Assembly (NCBI RefSeq): GCF_900168045.1
Contig: NZ_FUYY01000001.1
Location: 434,001-498,000, forward strand
Reading direction: 5' to 3'
Length of the DNA: 64,000 bases
Source: Salegentibacter holothuriorum
GTDB lineage: Bacteria > Bacteroidota > Bacteroidia > Flavobacteriales > Flavobacteriaceae
In this document: piece by piece, positions 8,553 through 17,602 of the stretch
How the letters are laid out: each line of letters starts with the position of its first letter
Position numbering within the stretch: the stretch's first letter is position 1
Notes under the pieces: generated by a model
What the model saw: only the letters and a program-made list of their open reading frames with translations
Database searches by the model: none
What the model was told of the DNA's origin: nothing
Made by a program: the position numbers and the translations under genes

Positions 8553-9080
8553 CTAAGATTTATTTTCTACATTTTTAAGCTCCTCGGCACCAGGTATTTT
8601 AAGATCTGATGTTAAACGAGATAGCTGTGAAAGGTCTATTTCTCCCGTAATGCTCAAGATTACCGAAATTGGTTCTCCTTCTTTTTCACCTTCCATAAAC
8701 ATAAAGAGCTCGCTAACATAATTATCTCTTTTTCCACTTTTTGAATAAAAGCGAATGTTTTTACCATCTTCTTTAACCCGCATTAATTGGTCTAAATTAT
8801 TAGCGTTTAAATAGGACTCTACATCCTTTTGCATCTCACTCCTAACCGAAGCAGTAGTACTGGTAAACATTTTAATTTCATCCAGATTTTCTATAAGTTT
8901 TAAATACTCCCGGGCTTCAGGGTTATCATCACTTAAATCTACTTTTGCAAGCATCTTAAACATTTTACTGGTCATTACCATAGCATCTACATCTTTCATG
9001 TTTTCATACTTGGCAAAGGACTGGGCCTGGGTTATTATAGGCAACAAGCCAATAATAACTATTAGTGCTATTTTTCTCAT
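8553..9080 (-). CDS. DUF4252 periplasmic protein
   Basis: 175 residues with a cleavable signal peptide (MRKIALIVIIGLLPIITQAQ, no lipobox Cys), so probably periplasmic. The body matches DUF4252: paired helices, then NIRFYSKSGKRDNYVSELFMF and VILSITGEIDLSQLSRL. It is a paralogue of the next gene, with the difference that one is soluble and the other lipid-anchored. It follows the membrane protein at 9084-9542 by only 3 nt, so the two are certainly co-transcribed. No enzymatic motif is visible. Confidence 0.8.
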   Translation of the reverse strand: MRKIALIVIIGLLPIITQAQSFAKYENMKDVDAMVMTSKMFKMLAKVDLSDDNPEAREYLKLIENLDEIKMFTSTTASVRSEMQKDVESYLNANNLDQLMRVKEDGKNIRFYSKSGKRDNYVSELFMFMEGEKEGEPISVILSITGEIDLSQLSRLTSDLKIPGAEELKNVENKS

Positions 9081-9083
9081 AGG

Positions 9084-9542
9084 TTATTTAGTTTTTATAA
9101 ATTTATTTTTGGTGTAATTAAATTCTTTTAGATATATAAGATCTTCTTTCCCTTCATTCATTATTTCAGAAACCATTTTTAAAGCCTCCATACTTTTTTG
9201 TAAAGCCTCTTCCTTATCCTGAACCGTACCAAGATCACTATCACTCATTTCCAAAGGTTTATTTTGAAAAAAGAAAAGTCCAACTACTAAGATCACACTA
9301 GCTGCAATAGCCGTCCAGAGATATTTATTATCCTGCTTATTAGAAGGCAACTGAATTTCTCTTTCGTAGCTTTTCTTATTCTCGATTTCAGAGAAATCAA
9401 AAATAAGTTGATAAGGCTTCAAGTTTTCGGGAACTTCATTTGTTTTGAAATAATCCCGAAGTTGGTTCTCCTGAGCCAAAGAAGTCTCCCCAGCCTCATA
9501 TTTAACCAGTAAATCTTTAATTTTTTGTAATTCCATAATCAT
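9084..9542 (-). CDS. Single-pass membrane protein, possible anti-sigma factor
   Basis: 152 residues. The N-terminal helical region (1-65, with the motif LVKYEAGETSLAQENQLRDY common in proteins encoded behind Bacteroidota ECF sigma genes) is cytoplasmic, followed by one membrane helix (about 75-92) and a charged helical C-terminal part. Its start overlaps the end of the sigma gene by 26 nt, showing translational coupling. Position and topology fit an anti-sigma factor that holds the sigma protein at the membrane, but no zinc anti-sigma motif is present, so this is inference. Two starts are possible, 9542 and 9536. Confidence 0.65.
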   Translation of the reverse strand: MIMELQKIKDLLVKYEAGETSLAQENQLRDYFKTNEVPENLKPYQLIFDFSEIENKKSYEREIQLPSNKQDNKYLWTAIAASVILVVGLFFFQNKPLEMSDSDLGTVQDKEEALQKSMEALKMVSEIMNEGKEDLIYLKEFNYTKNKFIKTK

Positions 9543-10032
9543 GCTTGTTTGTTAAGCGCTCTCTTATTTTTTTTCTCGCCCTTGATAAGGCTACCCTTAC
9601 CGCAGTACTTTTCATTTTTGTTACTTCCTCTATCTCTTCAAAATCCAGTTGCTCTATATCTCTAAGCTGAAAGACAATTCTTTGTTGTTTTGGTAAATCG
9701 GTTACAATCTCCTGTATCCAGTTCATTTCATCTTTAAGCTCTAATCCTCTTTGTGGGGAAATCGACTTATTTTCATAATTTTGATGAACAATTCTTAAAT
9801 TATTGTTCTTTTTCGCTTTTAATTCATCCAAACAGTAATTTTTTGTCACTGTCATGGCAAAAGCTTCAAGATTGGTATAATCCTTGAACTTATCCTGTTG
9901 ATTCCACAATTTTAGAATCACATCCTGAGTAGCATCTTCTGCCGCTTCTTTTGAAACAAGCAGTCTTAATGCAAGCCGGTACATTTTATCTTTTACCGGG
10001 TTAATTCGCTCCAGGAAAGCTTGTTGTTTCAT
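9517..10032 (-). CDS. ECF RNA polymerase sigma factor
   Basis: 171 residues, the usual size for an extracytoplasmic-function sigma factor. Region 2 (about 10-80) contains RLALRLLVSKEAAEDATQDV, which melts and binds the -10 element; region 4 (about 110-165) contains LPKQQRIVFQLRDIEQLDFE and the helix-turn-helix TAVRVALSRARKKIRERL, which binds the -35 element. It is the first gene of the minus-strand operon with a membrane protein and two DUF4252 proteins, and is divergent from the S41 peptidase gene at 10155. The stimulus is unknown; the layout points to envelope stress. Confidence 0.92.
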   Translation of the reverse strand: MKQQAFLERINPVKDKMYRLALRLLVSKEAAEDATQDVILKLWNQQDKFKDYTNLEAFAMTVTKNYCLDELKAKKNNNLRIVHQNYENKSISPQRGLELKDEMNWIQEIVTDLPKQQRIVFQLRDIEQLDFEEIEEVTKMKSTAVRVALSRARKKIRERLTNKHDYGITKN

Positions 10033-10154
10033 GTATGCTTGGTTTTAATAACCTTCTTACCATTTAAACGATTAGCGGCAATAATTGTTACAATAGGATT
10101 TCGATTTTAATTATTTGTGGGTATTTTTAGCAATCTAAAACAAACTTAACATTT

Positions 10155-11627
10155 ATGAAGTTTAATAAACTAATTTTATTTTTAGGCTTATCGCTTATAA
10201 TTTTAAGCTCTTGCTCTAAAGACAATGATGATGAACGCTTTCCTGTAGTAATAGGTGAAAAAGGCCCTAATCTGGAAATCGAGAATTATCTATACAATGC
10301 CATGAGTATTTTCTATGTATACGAGGCCGATGTTCCCGAGCTTGATGAAAATTATTTTGATTCTGAAGCCGATAAAGATGAATGGCTCGCCAGTTTTGAC
10401 TCGCCAGAAGATCTTTTTAATGAAGGATTAAAAGTTCCCGCGCCAAAAGATCGATTTAGTTTTATTCTGGACGATTATACTGTCCTGGAAAACAGCCAAA
10501 GTGGTATTAGAACCACCACCGGTATGGATTACGGACTTGTGGCTTATGATGCAAATGGAGTTTTTGGATACGTACGCTATGTAATACCGGATAGCCCGGC
10601 TGATGAAGCCGAAGTAAAAAGAGGTATGCTTTTTACACAAATTGATGGTGAAGACATGACCAGAAGTAATTATCAATCGCTTTTAGCCAGAGATGGTTAT
10701 GAAATTTCTTTAGCTGAAGTAAATGAGAATGTAATTAGTGAAACCGGTGAAACTATTGCATTAACTCGCAGAGAAATTACCGAAAACCCGGTTTTACTGG
10801 CAAAAACCCTTGATGTAAATGGCACAAAGGTAGGTTACGTAATGTACAACTCATTTACCGCCGATTTTGACTCTGAGTTAAATGCTGCTTTTGGAAAATT
10901 AAAAGCTGAAGGTGCACAAGCACTTGTACTTGACCTTCGTTATAACGGCGGTGGAAATGTAGAAACTGCAGTAGATCTTTCCAGTATGATTACCGGACAA
11001 TTTGAAGGGGAGATTTTTTCTAAACAAAGATGGAACGATCTTTTACAGAGTGAATTTACCCAGGAAGAACTGGTAGACCGCTTTAACGATAAAATAAGAA
11101 CAGACGAGGCTATTAACAGCCTAAACTTGAATGAAGTTCATATTATTGGAACCAGTTCTACCGCTTCGGCCAGTGAATTAGTGATGAATGGACTTTCACC
11201 TTATATAAATATGGTGCATGTTGGTGATACCACAGTTGGTAAATTCCAGGCGGCAGCACCGTTATATGATTCTCCAAACTTTAACCGGCAAAATAGAAAC
11301 CCTAATCACACCTATGTTATCCAACCCTTAATATATGAGTCTAAAAATGTAAATGAAGACGCTTATTACGAAATGGGGTTAATACCTGATATTGCGGTTA
11401 GCGAGGGCTTTACCAACCTTATAGAGTTAGGATCTCCTGAAGAGCCTATGCTTGCTGCAGCTCTTGCCGATATTACCGGCAATAAAATGATGATTCCAGC
11501 CGTTTCTTATGACTCCCAATTTACCAAGATTGGAGAAAGTGAAGAGACTAATATTGATTACCAGAGAATGTATGTAGACGAAATTCCTGTAGAAATAAGA
11601 CAGAAAGCTGTGGAATTAAAGAAATAA
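10155..11627 (+). CDS. S41 family C-terminal processing peptidase (lipoprotein)
   Basis: 490 residues. The lipobox LSSC (Cys 20) is followed by an acidic linker. A small N-terminal helical domain is followed by a PDZ-like domain (about 110-200, including VIPDSPADEAEVKRGM) and the peptidase core with LDLRYNGGG at about 258-266, GTSSTASASELVMNGL at about 332-347 (nucleophile Ser) and VGKFQ with the general-base Lys. These proteases cut exported proteins near their C-termini. It is divergent from the sigma operon, so it could be a member of its regulon. A strong terminator follows. Confidence 0.9.
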   Translation: MKFNKLILFLGLSLIILSSCSKDNDDERFPVVIGEKGPNLEIENYLYNAMSIFYVYEADVPELDENYFDSEADKDEWLASFDSPEDLFNEGLKVPAPKDRFSFILDDYTVLENSQSGIRTTTGMDYGLVAYDANGVFGYVRYVIPDSPADEAEVKRGMLFTQIDGEDMTRSNYQSLLARDGYEISLAEVNENVISETGETIALTRREITENPVLLAKTLDVNGTKVGYVMYNSFTADFDSELNAAFGKLKAEGAQALVLDLRYNGGGNVETAVDLSSMITGQFEGEIFSKQRWNDLLQSEFTQEELVDRFNDKIRTDEAINSLNLNEVHIIGTSSTASASELVMNGLSPYINMVHVGDTTVGKFQAAAPLYDSPNFNRQNRNPNHTYVIQPLIYESKNVNEDAYYEMGLIPDIAVSEGFTNLIELGSPEEPMLAAALADITGNKMMIPAVSYDSQFTKIGESEETNIDYQRMYVDEIPVEIRQKAVELKK

Positions 11628-11648
11628 TTTCAAGACTTTATAGAATAC

Positions 11649-11685
11649 AAAAAGCCCCGTTTCAACTAAAAAACGGGGCTTTTTT
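11649..11685. terminator. Bidirectional terminator between S41 peptidase and btuG
   Basis: AAAAAGCCCCGTTT pairs with AAACGGGGCTTTTTT around a short loop. Both flanks carry A/T runs, so it serves both the S41 gene (plus) and the btuB-btuG operon (minus). Confidence 0.9.
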
Positions 11686-11714
11686 ATGATGAGCAATTAA
11701 CAGAAAAACGACAG

Positions 11715-12758
11715 TTAATCGTTAAAGTAGAAGCCATTAGGGCCTACTCCGACTTCTATATTTTTGATAAGTTCTCCGTCTAAGCTATAAATTTCAATAA
11801 AACTGTTTGAGCCAAAATTACCATCAGCAATAAAAATTCTTTCATTTTCAACGTTAAAACCATACATTCTTATAGATCCTGAACGTGATTCATACTCAAA
11901 TAATGGCTCTTCAGCCTCGGTTTCATCTCCTTTTCCAATAACATAAACACCTTCGTTTATAGTATAGTATATTTTATCATTTTCAATTTCCATTTTGTTA
12001 GCCTTCTCTTCCTTCAGTTCTATAGAAGAGATAACTTCACCTGTTATCAAATCAATCTTCTCTAATTTCGATTTACTCAAAGCATATATTAAACCGTCTT
12101 CAATATCAAAATCTGCCAGGCCTTCATTAGTTATAAAGGTTTTTTCAATTGTATTATTTGCAGGATTTATAATACTAATATCTTTTCCTAATCGATAAAG
12201 AGAATTCTGAACATAAAGCAATCCGTCTTCTTCAATTATTTTTCCTCCAACATTATTCAATGCAATATTTTCTTCAACTTCCAAAGTTTCTAAATCAATA
12301 ACGGCAATATAATCATCGGTGGTAGTACTAAAAGAAGCCTGGTTGGTTACATAAGCTTTACCATTTTTTACTACACCATACATCGGTACCTCTAGCCCAC
12401 TATCAACTTTACCAACAAGTTCCAGGGTATAACGATCTACAATAGTAATAAGATTAGATCCGTTTGAAATTATATATGCAAGATTTTCCTCAAAAAAGAT
12501 AGATTGCGCAAAGGACCCAAGATCATCATTTTCATTTAAGTTCTGATAAATGTTATGTTCTATGGTTTGTAAATCTTCGCTAATGTAAGTTAAGGTTCCC
12601 GCAGCCTGGCTTCCCTCATTCAGTACAAAAAAACCATTGGTATAATCTCCTTCTGCTTGTGGTCCATCAGGATCAACAATATCATCATCACTACTACAGG
12701 AATTTAATAAAAGCCCTCCTATTAAGGCCATAGACAATAGTTTACTAATTCTCTTCAT
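11715..12758 (-). CDS. btuG: BtuG-like beta-propeller lipoprotein for cobalamin capture
   Basis: 347 residues. The lipobox is LLNSC (Cys 21), then SSDDDIVD, an export-type acidic signal. The body is made of repeated four-stranded blades (TLEVEENIALNNVGGKI, ITGEVISSIELKEEKANKM, and others), the YncE-like/DUF5074 propeller. In Bacteroides, BtuG is a surface propeller that binds vitamin B12 tightly and hands it to BtuB. This gene follows btuB by 3 nt under the same riboswitch, which is the main reason for the call. The B12-contacting residues cannot be checked by eye, and a general YncE-type protein is the alternative. Confidence 0.78.
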   Translation of the reverse strand: MKRISKLLSMALIGGLLLNSCSSDDDIVDPDGPQAEGDYTNGFFVLNEGSQAAGTLTYISEDLQTIEHNIYQNLNENDDLGSFAQSIFFEENLAYIISNGSNLITIVDRYTLELVGKVDSGLEVPMYGVVKNGKAYVTNQASFSTTTDDYIAVIDLETLEVEENIALNNVGGKIIEEDGLLYVQNSLYRLGKDISIINPANNTIEKTFITNEGLADFDIEDGLIYALSKSKLEKIDLITGEVISSIELKEEKANKMEIENDKIYYTINEGVYVIGKGDETEAEEPLFEYESRSGSIRMYGFNVENERIFIADGNFGSNSFIEIYSLDGELIKNIEVGVGPNGFYFND

Positions 12759-12761
12759 TAT

Positions 12762-14603
12762 TTAAAAATTTAGGTTTAGGTATATATTAAAATTTCTACC
12801 GGGCATCCACCGGTTTTCTACACTTTGGTATGCTTCATCAAAAATATTGAGTACTCTTGCCCCAATTTTATAGCTATGTTTTTTTCCAAAATCATAGCCT
12901 ATTCCCAAATTTGAAACGGTATAAGCATCCATATTATAACGGGAATTATTGTCTGATCTGGTAAAGGCTTCTCCATTATATAAAAGCTGATAATCCAGGC
13001 TTAAATTTTTAAAAGAATAGGTAAATGCCGCCGTAGTTTTATGAAAGGGTACATAAATAAGCTGGTAGCCAGAACTCATATCTTCTGAAACGGTGTAAGC
13101 ATAGGTTGCTGAAGCACCTATAAAATGATTTTTTAAAATTTGTTCCTGCCACTTAGCAAGTACTTCAAAACCATAGGTTTCCACTTTTTCCTCATTAAAT
13201 GGACGCCAAACGCCATTTTCGGAGGGCAGCCAGTGTATCATATCATCAATTTGATTATAATATCCGGTAAGGCTAAATTTTAAATTTTTATATTTTAAAT
13301 GATTTCCAAGTTCTACCTGGTTAGATGTTTCGGGATTAAGGTTGGGGTTGCCGGCTCCAGCCCAATAGAGGTCATTATAGGTAGGTATTCTAAAGTTTCT
13401 GGAAGCATTTATTTTGAAACTATAAAAATTGTTTAAATCATAATTTAACCCTGCCGAAAACAACAACGGACTCTCATAGTTATTAGTAACTTCTTTTCTC
13501 AAGCCAAGTTCGTACTGTAGTTTCTTAAATGGCATGTGTTTCAACAATAATGCAGAAGAAAAAATATTTCTGGTATTATCAGTAATTCCCGACCCGGTTC
13601 CATCGGTATAGGTATTGGTTAATACAGCATTAAACTGTATCTTATTTGAGGTAGCGTACTTTAAATCATACTTCCCAATAGTAGTCTTTGCTGCTCCATA
13701 CGTATAATTCCTAGAAGATATATTTGCATAATATCTATAATTTTCATCTAGATAGGCTAACCTGGCTATCGAGATAAAACTTCCAAATTCACTAACCCAT
13801 TCCAGCAAATTTCTCGTGTTTAAATTGCTATATTTTGTTCTGGTTTCAGAAGGTCTAATCAATGAAAAATGCCGTTCGCCTTCAAAGACTTCACTATAAA
13901 ATTTTAAGGTGTTTTCCTCATTAAACCTATATGCCATCCCAATATTCAGATTAATGTTATAGAAGCTTCCATTCTCGTTCTTCCTTTCTTCCATTGGCCA
14001 TTCATAATCATTATCTGAAGAATTTCTGGCAAGGGCGGCACTTAAGCTCCATTTTGTGGTTGAAGTTTTGATTTTATAACGGGCATCCAAAGTGTTAAAA
14101 CTCCCATATTGCAAAAAAACATCCTGTTTTGTTTTTCCGCTAAAATTAAGATTAGTATTTAAATGAACAGTCCCACCAATGGCTCCGGTGCCGTAAACTA
14201 CGCTTCCACCTCCACCACGAACACTAATATTATCAAATCCGCCGGCGTTTAACGTATTAAAATCGGTTTGACCATTAAATTGAGAATTAATATTAATACC
14301 ATTCCATAAAACCGCGGTTTGAGCTGCAGTTGTCCCACGAAAAGATGGTGAAGAAACCATTCCCAGGCCATTTTCTTTAAAATAGATATTGGTATTAAAA
14401 TTTAAGGCTGAAGTAAGCAGTGCCCCGTTTTTCTTTAAAATTGAATCGTTTAAAACAGTAACCTGCTGGCCCGTAGAAAAATCTTTCAATTTGGTATCGG
14501 TAAGGAACACCTCATCCAAAACGTTTATAGTATCGTTTTGAGCCAATACAGGCAAGCCACAAAGCAAGCCAAGAAATAAAATATAAAACTGTCTTTTTTT
14601 CAT
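12762..14603 (-). CDS. btuB: TonB-dependent vitamin B12 receptor
   Basis: 613 residues, the size of compact BtuB receptors rather than the 1000-residue SusC type. Signal peptide 1-21 (ends VLAQ); a TonB-box-like segment near 26-33; plug domain about 35-155 with PSFRGTTAAQTAVLWNGINI and the conserved GGGGSVVYGTGAIGGTVHL; then a 22-strand-type barrel ending in NIYLNLNF with the terminal Phe needed for BAM insertion. It imports corrinoids across the outer membrane with TonB energy. The upstream cobalamin riboswitch (14650-14921) makes the substrate assignment strong. btuG follows in the same transcript. Confidence 0.92.
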   Translation of the reverse strand: MKKRQFYILFLGLLCGLPVLAQNDTINVLDEVFLTDTKLKDFSTGQQVTVLNDSILKKNGALLTSALNFNTNIYFKENGLGMVSSPSFRGTTAAQTAVLWNGININSQFNGQTDFNTLNAGGFDNISVRGGGGSVVYGTGAIGGTVHLNTNLNFSGKTKQDVFLQYGSFNTLDARYKIKTSTTKWSLSAALARNSSDNDYEWPMEERKNENGSFYNINLNIGMAYRFNEENTLKFYSEVFEGERHFSLIRPSETRTKYSNLNTRNLLEWVSEFGSFISIARLAYLDENYRYYANISSRNYTYGAAKTTIGKYDLKYATSNKIQFNAVLTNTYTDGTGSGITDNTRNIFSSALLLKHMPFKKLQYELGLRKEVTNNYESPLLFSAGLNYDLNNFYSFKINASRNFRIPTYNDLYWAGAGNPNLNPETSNQVELGNHLKYKNLKFSLTGYYNQIDDMIHWLPSENGVWRPFNEEKVETYGFEVLAKWQEQILKNHFIGASATYAYTVSEDMSSGYQLIYVPFHKTTAAFTYSFKNLSLDYQLLYNGEAFTRSDNNSRYNMDAYTVSNLGIGYDFGKKHSYKIGARVLNIFDEAYQSVENRWMPGRNFNIYLNLNF

Positions 14604-14649
14604 CTGCCCCTGACTTTTATCCCGAAAGTCTAAGAATTAATTGGTTATA

Positions 14650-14921
14650 TTCTGGCAGGTCTCCTGGCTCGCGTCTTGTTGTTTACCTTCCCATGCCGAT
14701 AGCTATTGGCGCAGTGGTTTTTGAAGTGATAACAACAAGCATTCTGATCTAAAATCAGAACTTAGCTTACAGTTGCGGGAACAGCTCAGGCTTAACAAAA
14801 GTTAGAAGGAAGAAGTTTGAAATACGAATAAAATATTCTTGCTTCGTATTTTGTACTTCTAACTTCGTACTTTTTTCCTGATTCCCTTTTAATCGGCGTG
14901 ATACAATTCACATCCGAACCA
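14650..14921 (-). ncRNA. Cobalamin (B12) riboswitch controlling btuB-btuG
   Basis: On the minus strand the 3' part has the B12 box AGCCAGGAGACCTGCC at 14669-14654, an exact fit to the family consensus. The conserved core CCACTG is at 14717-14712, and near the 5' end GATTAAAAGGGAAT (about 14899-14886) matches the highly conserved GGGAA element. The order and spacing fit an adenosylcobalamin-binding leader. High cobalamin should shut off btuB and btuG. An unusually long variable hairpin (14801-14863) is inserted in the middle. Confidence 0.95.
14801..14863 (-). other. Extended variable hairpin inside the B12 riboswitch
   Basis: GTTAGAAG (14801-14808) pairs with CTTCTAAC (14856-14863), and AATACGAA (14821-14828) with TTCGTATT (14843-14850). 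This forms a long, AT-rich, interrupted stem in a peripheral, length-variable part of the riboswitch. It probably does not touch the ligand core. Confidence 0.65.
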
Positions 14922-15064
14922 AAAATTTCAACGCGAAATTAAACATTTATCTGAGTTGAGGCTATTAAATTCTAAATAATATTACTTTTGAAAATTCCTA
15001 TTTGTAAGAAACTTTGAAATATTTTGATCCAATTAAACCTATTTCAGTCTTATAAAATGCGGGA

Positions 15065-15166
15065 AAGTAAACTACCTCGGGCAAGCCCACGAGGCATTCG
15101 TTGGAAACAAATTTTTAATTTCGAGGCAAGCCTCGGGGTATTACACCCTTTGGCGGTGCCAATAAA
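15065..15166. repeat. Dispersed 103-nt intergenic repeat, copy A
   Basis: 102 nt, from AAGTAAACTACCTCGGGC to GGCGGTGCCAATAAA. It contains CCTCG...CGAGG and GCACCGCC-type short palindromes. Compared with copies B and C it lacks one G and has a few substitutions. It lies 30 nt upstream of btuF. Confidence 0.9.
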
Positions 15167-15196
15167 ATTTAGTTAATTTCATTTAACCTAATAAAG

Positions 15197-16351
15197 ATGA
15201 AAATAAAGCTTACAAAAGCCCTTAGTTTTTTTATCCTATTCATTCTATTCACAGCTTGTAAGAACAATCAAAATGAGCAAAAAACTGATTCAAAAAATCT
15301 TGAAAAAGAGCTTGAATTAAGTCATGCTAATAGTTTTAGTATCAAAACTTTTGATGATTTCTACCTTATAGAACTAAAATCTCCCTGGCCTAATGCGAAA
15401 AAGCCTTTCACCTATCTTCTTTTTAAAGAAAATGCTGAAATTCCCAAAGATTTGGAGTACGATCAAAAAGTGCAAATTCCAGTAGAAAAAATGGTTGTCA
15501 CTTCTACTACACATATTCCGGCATTAGAAGCTTTAGATGAAGAAAGCAGCCTAATTGGTTTTCCCGGACTCGATTATATTTCTTCTAAGAATACCAGGAA
15601 ATTGATCAATTCAGGAAAAATTAAAGAACTGGGTAAAAATGAAAATATCAATACAGAAATACTTTTAGATCTTGAGCCCGATGTAGTTATTGGTTTTGCC
15701 ATAGATTCTAATAATAAAACCCTGGAAACTATTCAGAAGATGGGAATTCCGGTGATGTACAATGGCGATTGGACAGAAAAAACACCACTTGGAAAAGCAG
15801 AATGGATCAAGTTCTTTGGTGCTTTTTATGACAAATTAGATCAAGCCGAAGTGAAGTTCAAGTCGATTGAAAACGCTTATATTGAAGCTAAAAAGTTAGC
15901 GAAATCTTCAAAAGAGACACCAAAGGTTTTAAGTGGTGCAATGTATAAAGACCAGTGGTATTTACCATATGGAAATTCGTGGCATGCACAATTTATTAAA
16001 GACGCCAATGCCAGTTATGTATACACCAACACCCAGGGAAATGGCAGTATGGCACTGTCTTTTGAAAGTGTTCTTGAAAAGGCCCAGGACGCCGAGTTCT
16101 GGATAAGTGCGGGACAGTTCACTTCCTATTCACAACTCCTAGAAGAATCTCCACATTACCAGCAATTTGAAGTAGTACAGAAAAAAAATGTATATAGCGT
16201 TAGTTTAACAAAAGGCGAGACCGGTGGTGTTATTTATTTTGAACTTGGCCCACAGCGCCCAGATTTAGTGCTTAAAGACCTGGTTTCTATTTTTCATCCA
16301 GATGTACTTCCAAATTACGAAACTACATTTTTTAAGGCTCTGGAAGAGTAA
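15197..16351 (+). CDS. btuF: ABC transporter substrate-binding lipoprotein, BtuF-like
   Basis: 384 residues. The lipobox is LFTAC (Cys 20), so the protein is lipid-anchored in the periplasm. The body fits the Fe3+/cobalamin periplasmic-binding family (two lobes joined by a helix): VVTSTTHIPALEALDEESSLIGF, LEPDVVIGF, and PVMYNGDWTEKTPLGKAEWIKFF are the usual landmarks, and GPQRPDLVLKDLVSIFHPD ends the C-lobe. It is next to a permease and ATPase gene and back to back with riboswitch-controlled btuB, which makes cobalamin the best substrate; a siderophore cannot be excluded. It is separated from btuC by another repeat copy. Confidence 0.85.
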   Translation: MKIKLTKALSFFILFILFTACKNNQNEQKTDSKNLEKELELSHANSFSIKTFDDFYLIELKSPWPNAKKPFTYLLFKENAEIPKDLEYDQKVQIPVEKMVVTSTTHIPALEALDEESSLIGFPGLDYISSKNTRKLINSGKIKELGKNENINTEILLDLEPDVVIGFAIDSNNKTLETIQKMGIPVMYNGDWTEKTPLGKAEWIKFFGAFYDKLDQAEVKFKSIENAYIEAKKLAKSSKETPKVLSGAMYKDQWYLPYGNSWHAQFIKDANASYVYTNTQGNGSMALSFESVLEKAQDAEFWISAGQFTSYSQLLEESPHYQQFEVVQKKNVYSVSLTKGETGGVIYFELGPQRPDLVLKDLVSIFHPDVLPNYETTFFKALEE

Positions 16352-16393
16352 TTACTGTATATTGAGGTTTAAAAACAGTTTTTATTGCTCGCT

Positions 16394-16496
16394 AAGTAAA
16401 CTACCTCGGGGCAAGCCCACGAGGCATTCGTTGGAAACAAATTTTTAATTTCGAAGCAAGCGTCGGGGTATTACACCCTTTGGCGGTGCCAATAAA
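16394..16496. repeat. Dispersed 103-nt intergenic repeat, copy B
   Basis: 103 nt, identical to copy C at 29510-29612 except for one base (GCGTCGG against GCGTTGG). Same orientation as copies A and C. It lies between btuF and btuC. Confidence 0.9.
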
Positions 16497-16568
16497 TCAT
16501 TATCATTCTTCTTTAATTTTATCTCCTCATTTTATTTCAGATATTTACAGCGAAATAAATAACCGGCC

Positions 16569-17600
16569 TTGTTACAGTCTCAAAAATATATCCTCCCGCT
16601 TTTACTCCTTTTTATAGGAGTAATAGTGCTTGGTTTCTTAAATATAAGTTTAGGATCGGTAAATATTCCTCTTAAAGATGTAATCGCCTCTATTTTTAAC
16701 CTTGAAGTTTCTAAAGAAACCTGGCGATATATAATTGTAGAATATCGCCTACCAAAAGCAATAACGGCAATAATAACGGGCTCTGGATTAGCAATTAGCG
16801 GACTGTTAATGCAAACCTTATTTCGAAATCCGCTTGCAGGACCTTATGTTTTGGGCTTGAGTAGTGGAGCAAGTTTAGGTGTAGCCATTGTAATTATGGG
16901 AGCCTCGATTTTTGGAGGCGCTTTTGCGGGAATATTACTATCAAAATGGAGTCTTGTTGTTGCTTCCAGTTTAGGAAGTTTATTGGTTCTCATTGCTGTA
17001 ATGTTAGCTTCAATAAAACTTAGGGATACCATGGCTATTTTAATTATAGGCTTGATGTTTGCCAGTTTAACTGCCGCAGTGGTAAGTGTACTTTCCTACT
17101 TTAGTCCTGCAGCGCAATTACAACAATATATATTCTGGTCTTTTGGAAGTTTGGGAGATCTTTCCTGGAACGAAGTTGGTATTTTGGCTGTGTTTTGGTT
17201 GGTAGGTTTAGTTCTCGCTATGTCCTGTATAAAGAATCTGGACACCCTGCTCCTTGGCGAACAATATGCAAAAAGCCTGGGGGTAAGTATTCAAAGAAAC
17301 CGACTTATAATTATTATTGCTACCAGTTTACTGGCTGGGAGTATTACCGCTTTTGCCGGCCCTATTGCTTTTGTTGGTTTAGCGGTTCCGCATTTAATAA
17401 GGCAGGTAATTCCGGTAAATAATCACCGAATTTTGGTTCCGGCGGTTATTTTAGGAGGATCTGCATTAATGCTAATTTGTGATATTGCAGCTCAATTACC
17501 GGGGCAGGAATATACCTTACCCATAAATGCCATAACTTCGTTAATTGGAGCACCGGTAGTAATTTGGCTTTTAGTGCGTAAACGAAAATTTTTATTCTGA
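16569..17600 (+). CDS. btuC: ABC transporter permease, FecCD/BtuC family
   Basis: 343 residues with about ten membrane helices, the FecCD/BtuC arrangement. Landmarks: YRLPKAITAIITGSGLAISG, LMQTLFRNPLAGPYVLGLSSGASLG and, near the end, IAFVGLAVPHLIRQ (the coupling-helix region that meets the ATPase). It forms the inner-membrane channel for cobalamin together with the ATPase that follows 2 nt later. The start must be TTG: an in-frame TAA sits two codons upstream (16560-16562) and no Met occurs in the first 30 residues. Confidence 0.9.
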   Translation: MLQSQKYILPLLLLFIGVIVLGFLNISLGSVNIPLKDVIASIFNLEVSKETWRYIIVEYRLPKAITAIITGSGLAISGLLMQTLFRNPLAGPYVLGLSSGASLGVAIVIMGASIFGGAFAGILLSKWSLVVASSLGSLLVLIAVMLASIKLRDTMAILIIGLMFASLTAAVVSVLSYFSPAAQLQQYIFWSFGSLGDLSWNEVGILAVFWLVGLVLAMSCIKNLDTLLLGEQYAKSLGVSIQRNRLIIIIATSLLAGSITAFAGPIAFVGLAVPHLIRQVIPVNNHRILVPAVILGGSALMLICDIAAQLPGQEYTLPINAITSLIGAPVVIWLLVRKRKFLF

Positions 17601-17602
17601 AA

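Larger units (their letters stand above)
14604..15196. other. Divergent region between btuB and btuF
   Basis: 593 nt without a gene. From left to right it holds the btuB leader with the cobalamin riboswitch (minus strand), a possible plus-strand -7 box TACTTTTG at 14983-14990 (weak, 25 nt from the nearest TTG), and the first copy of the 103-nt repeat (15065-15166), which ends 30 nt before the btuF ATG. No second riboswitch on the plus strand was seen. Confidence 0.6.

Noticed and set aside
14924-15196. A second cobalamin riboswitch in front of btuF
   Set aside because: No B12 box or GGGAA element is found on the plus strand; the space is taken by a dispersed repeat.
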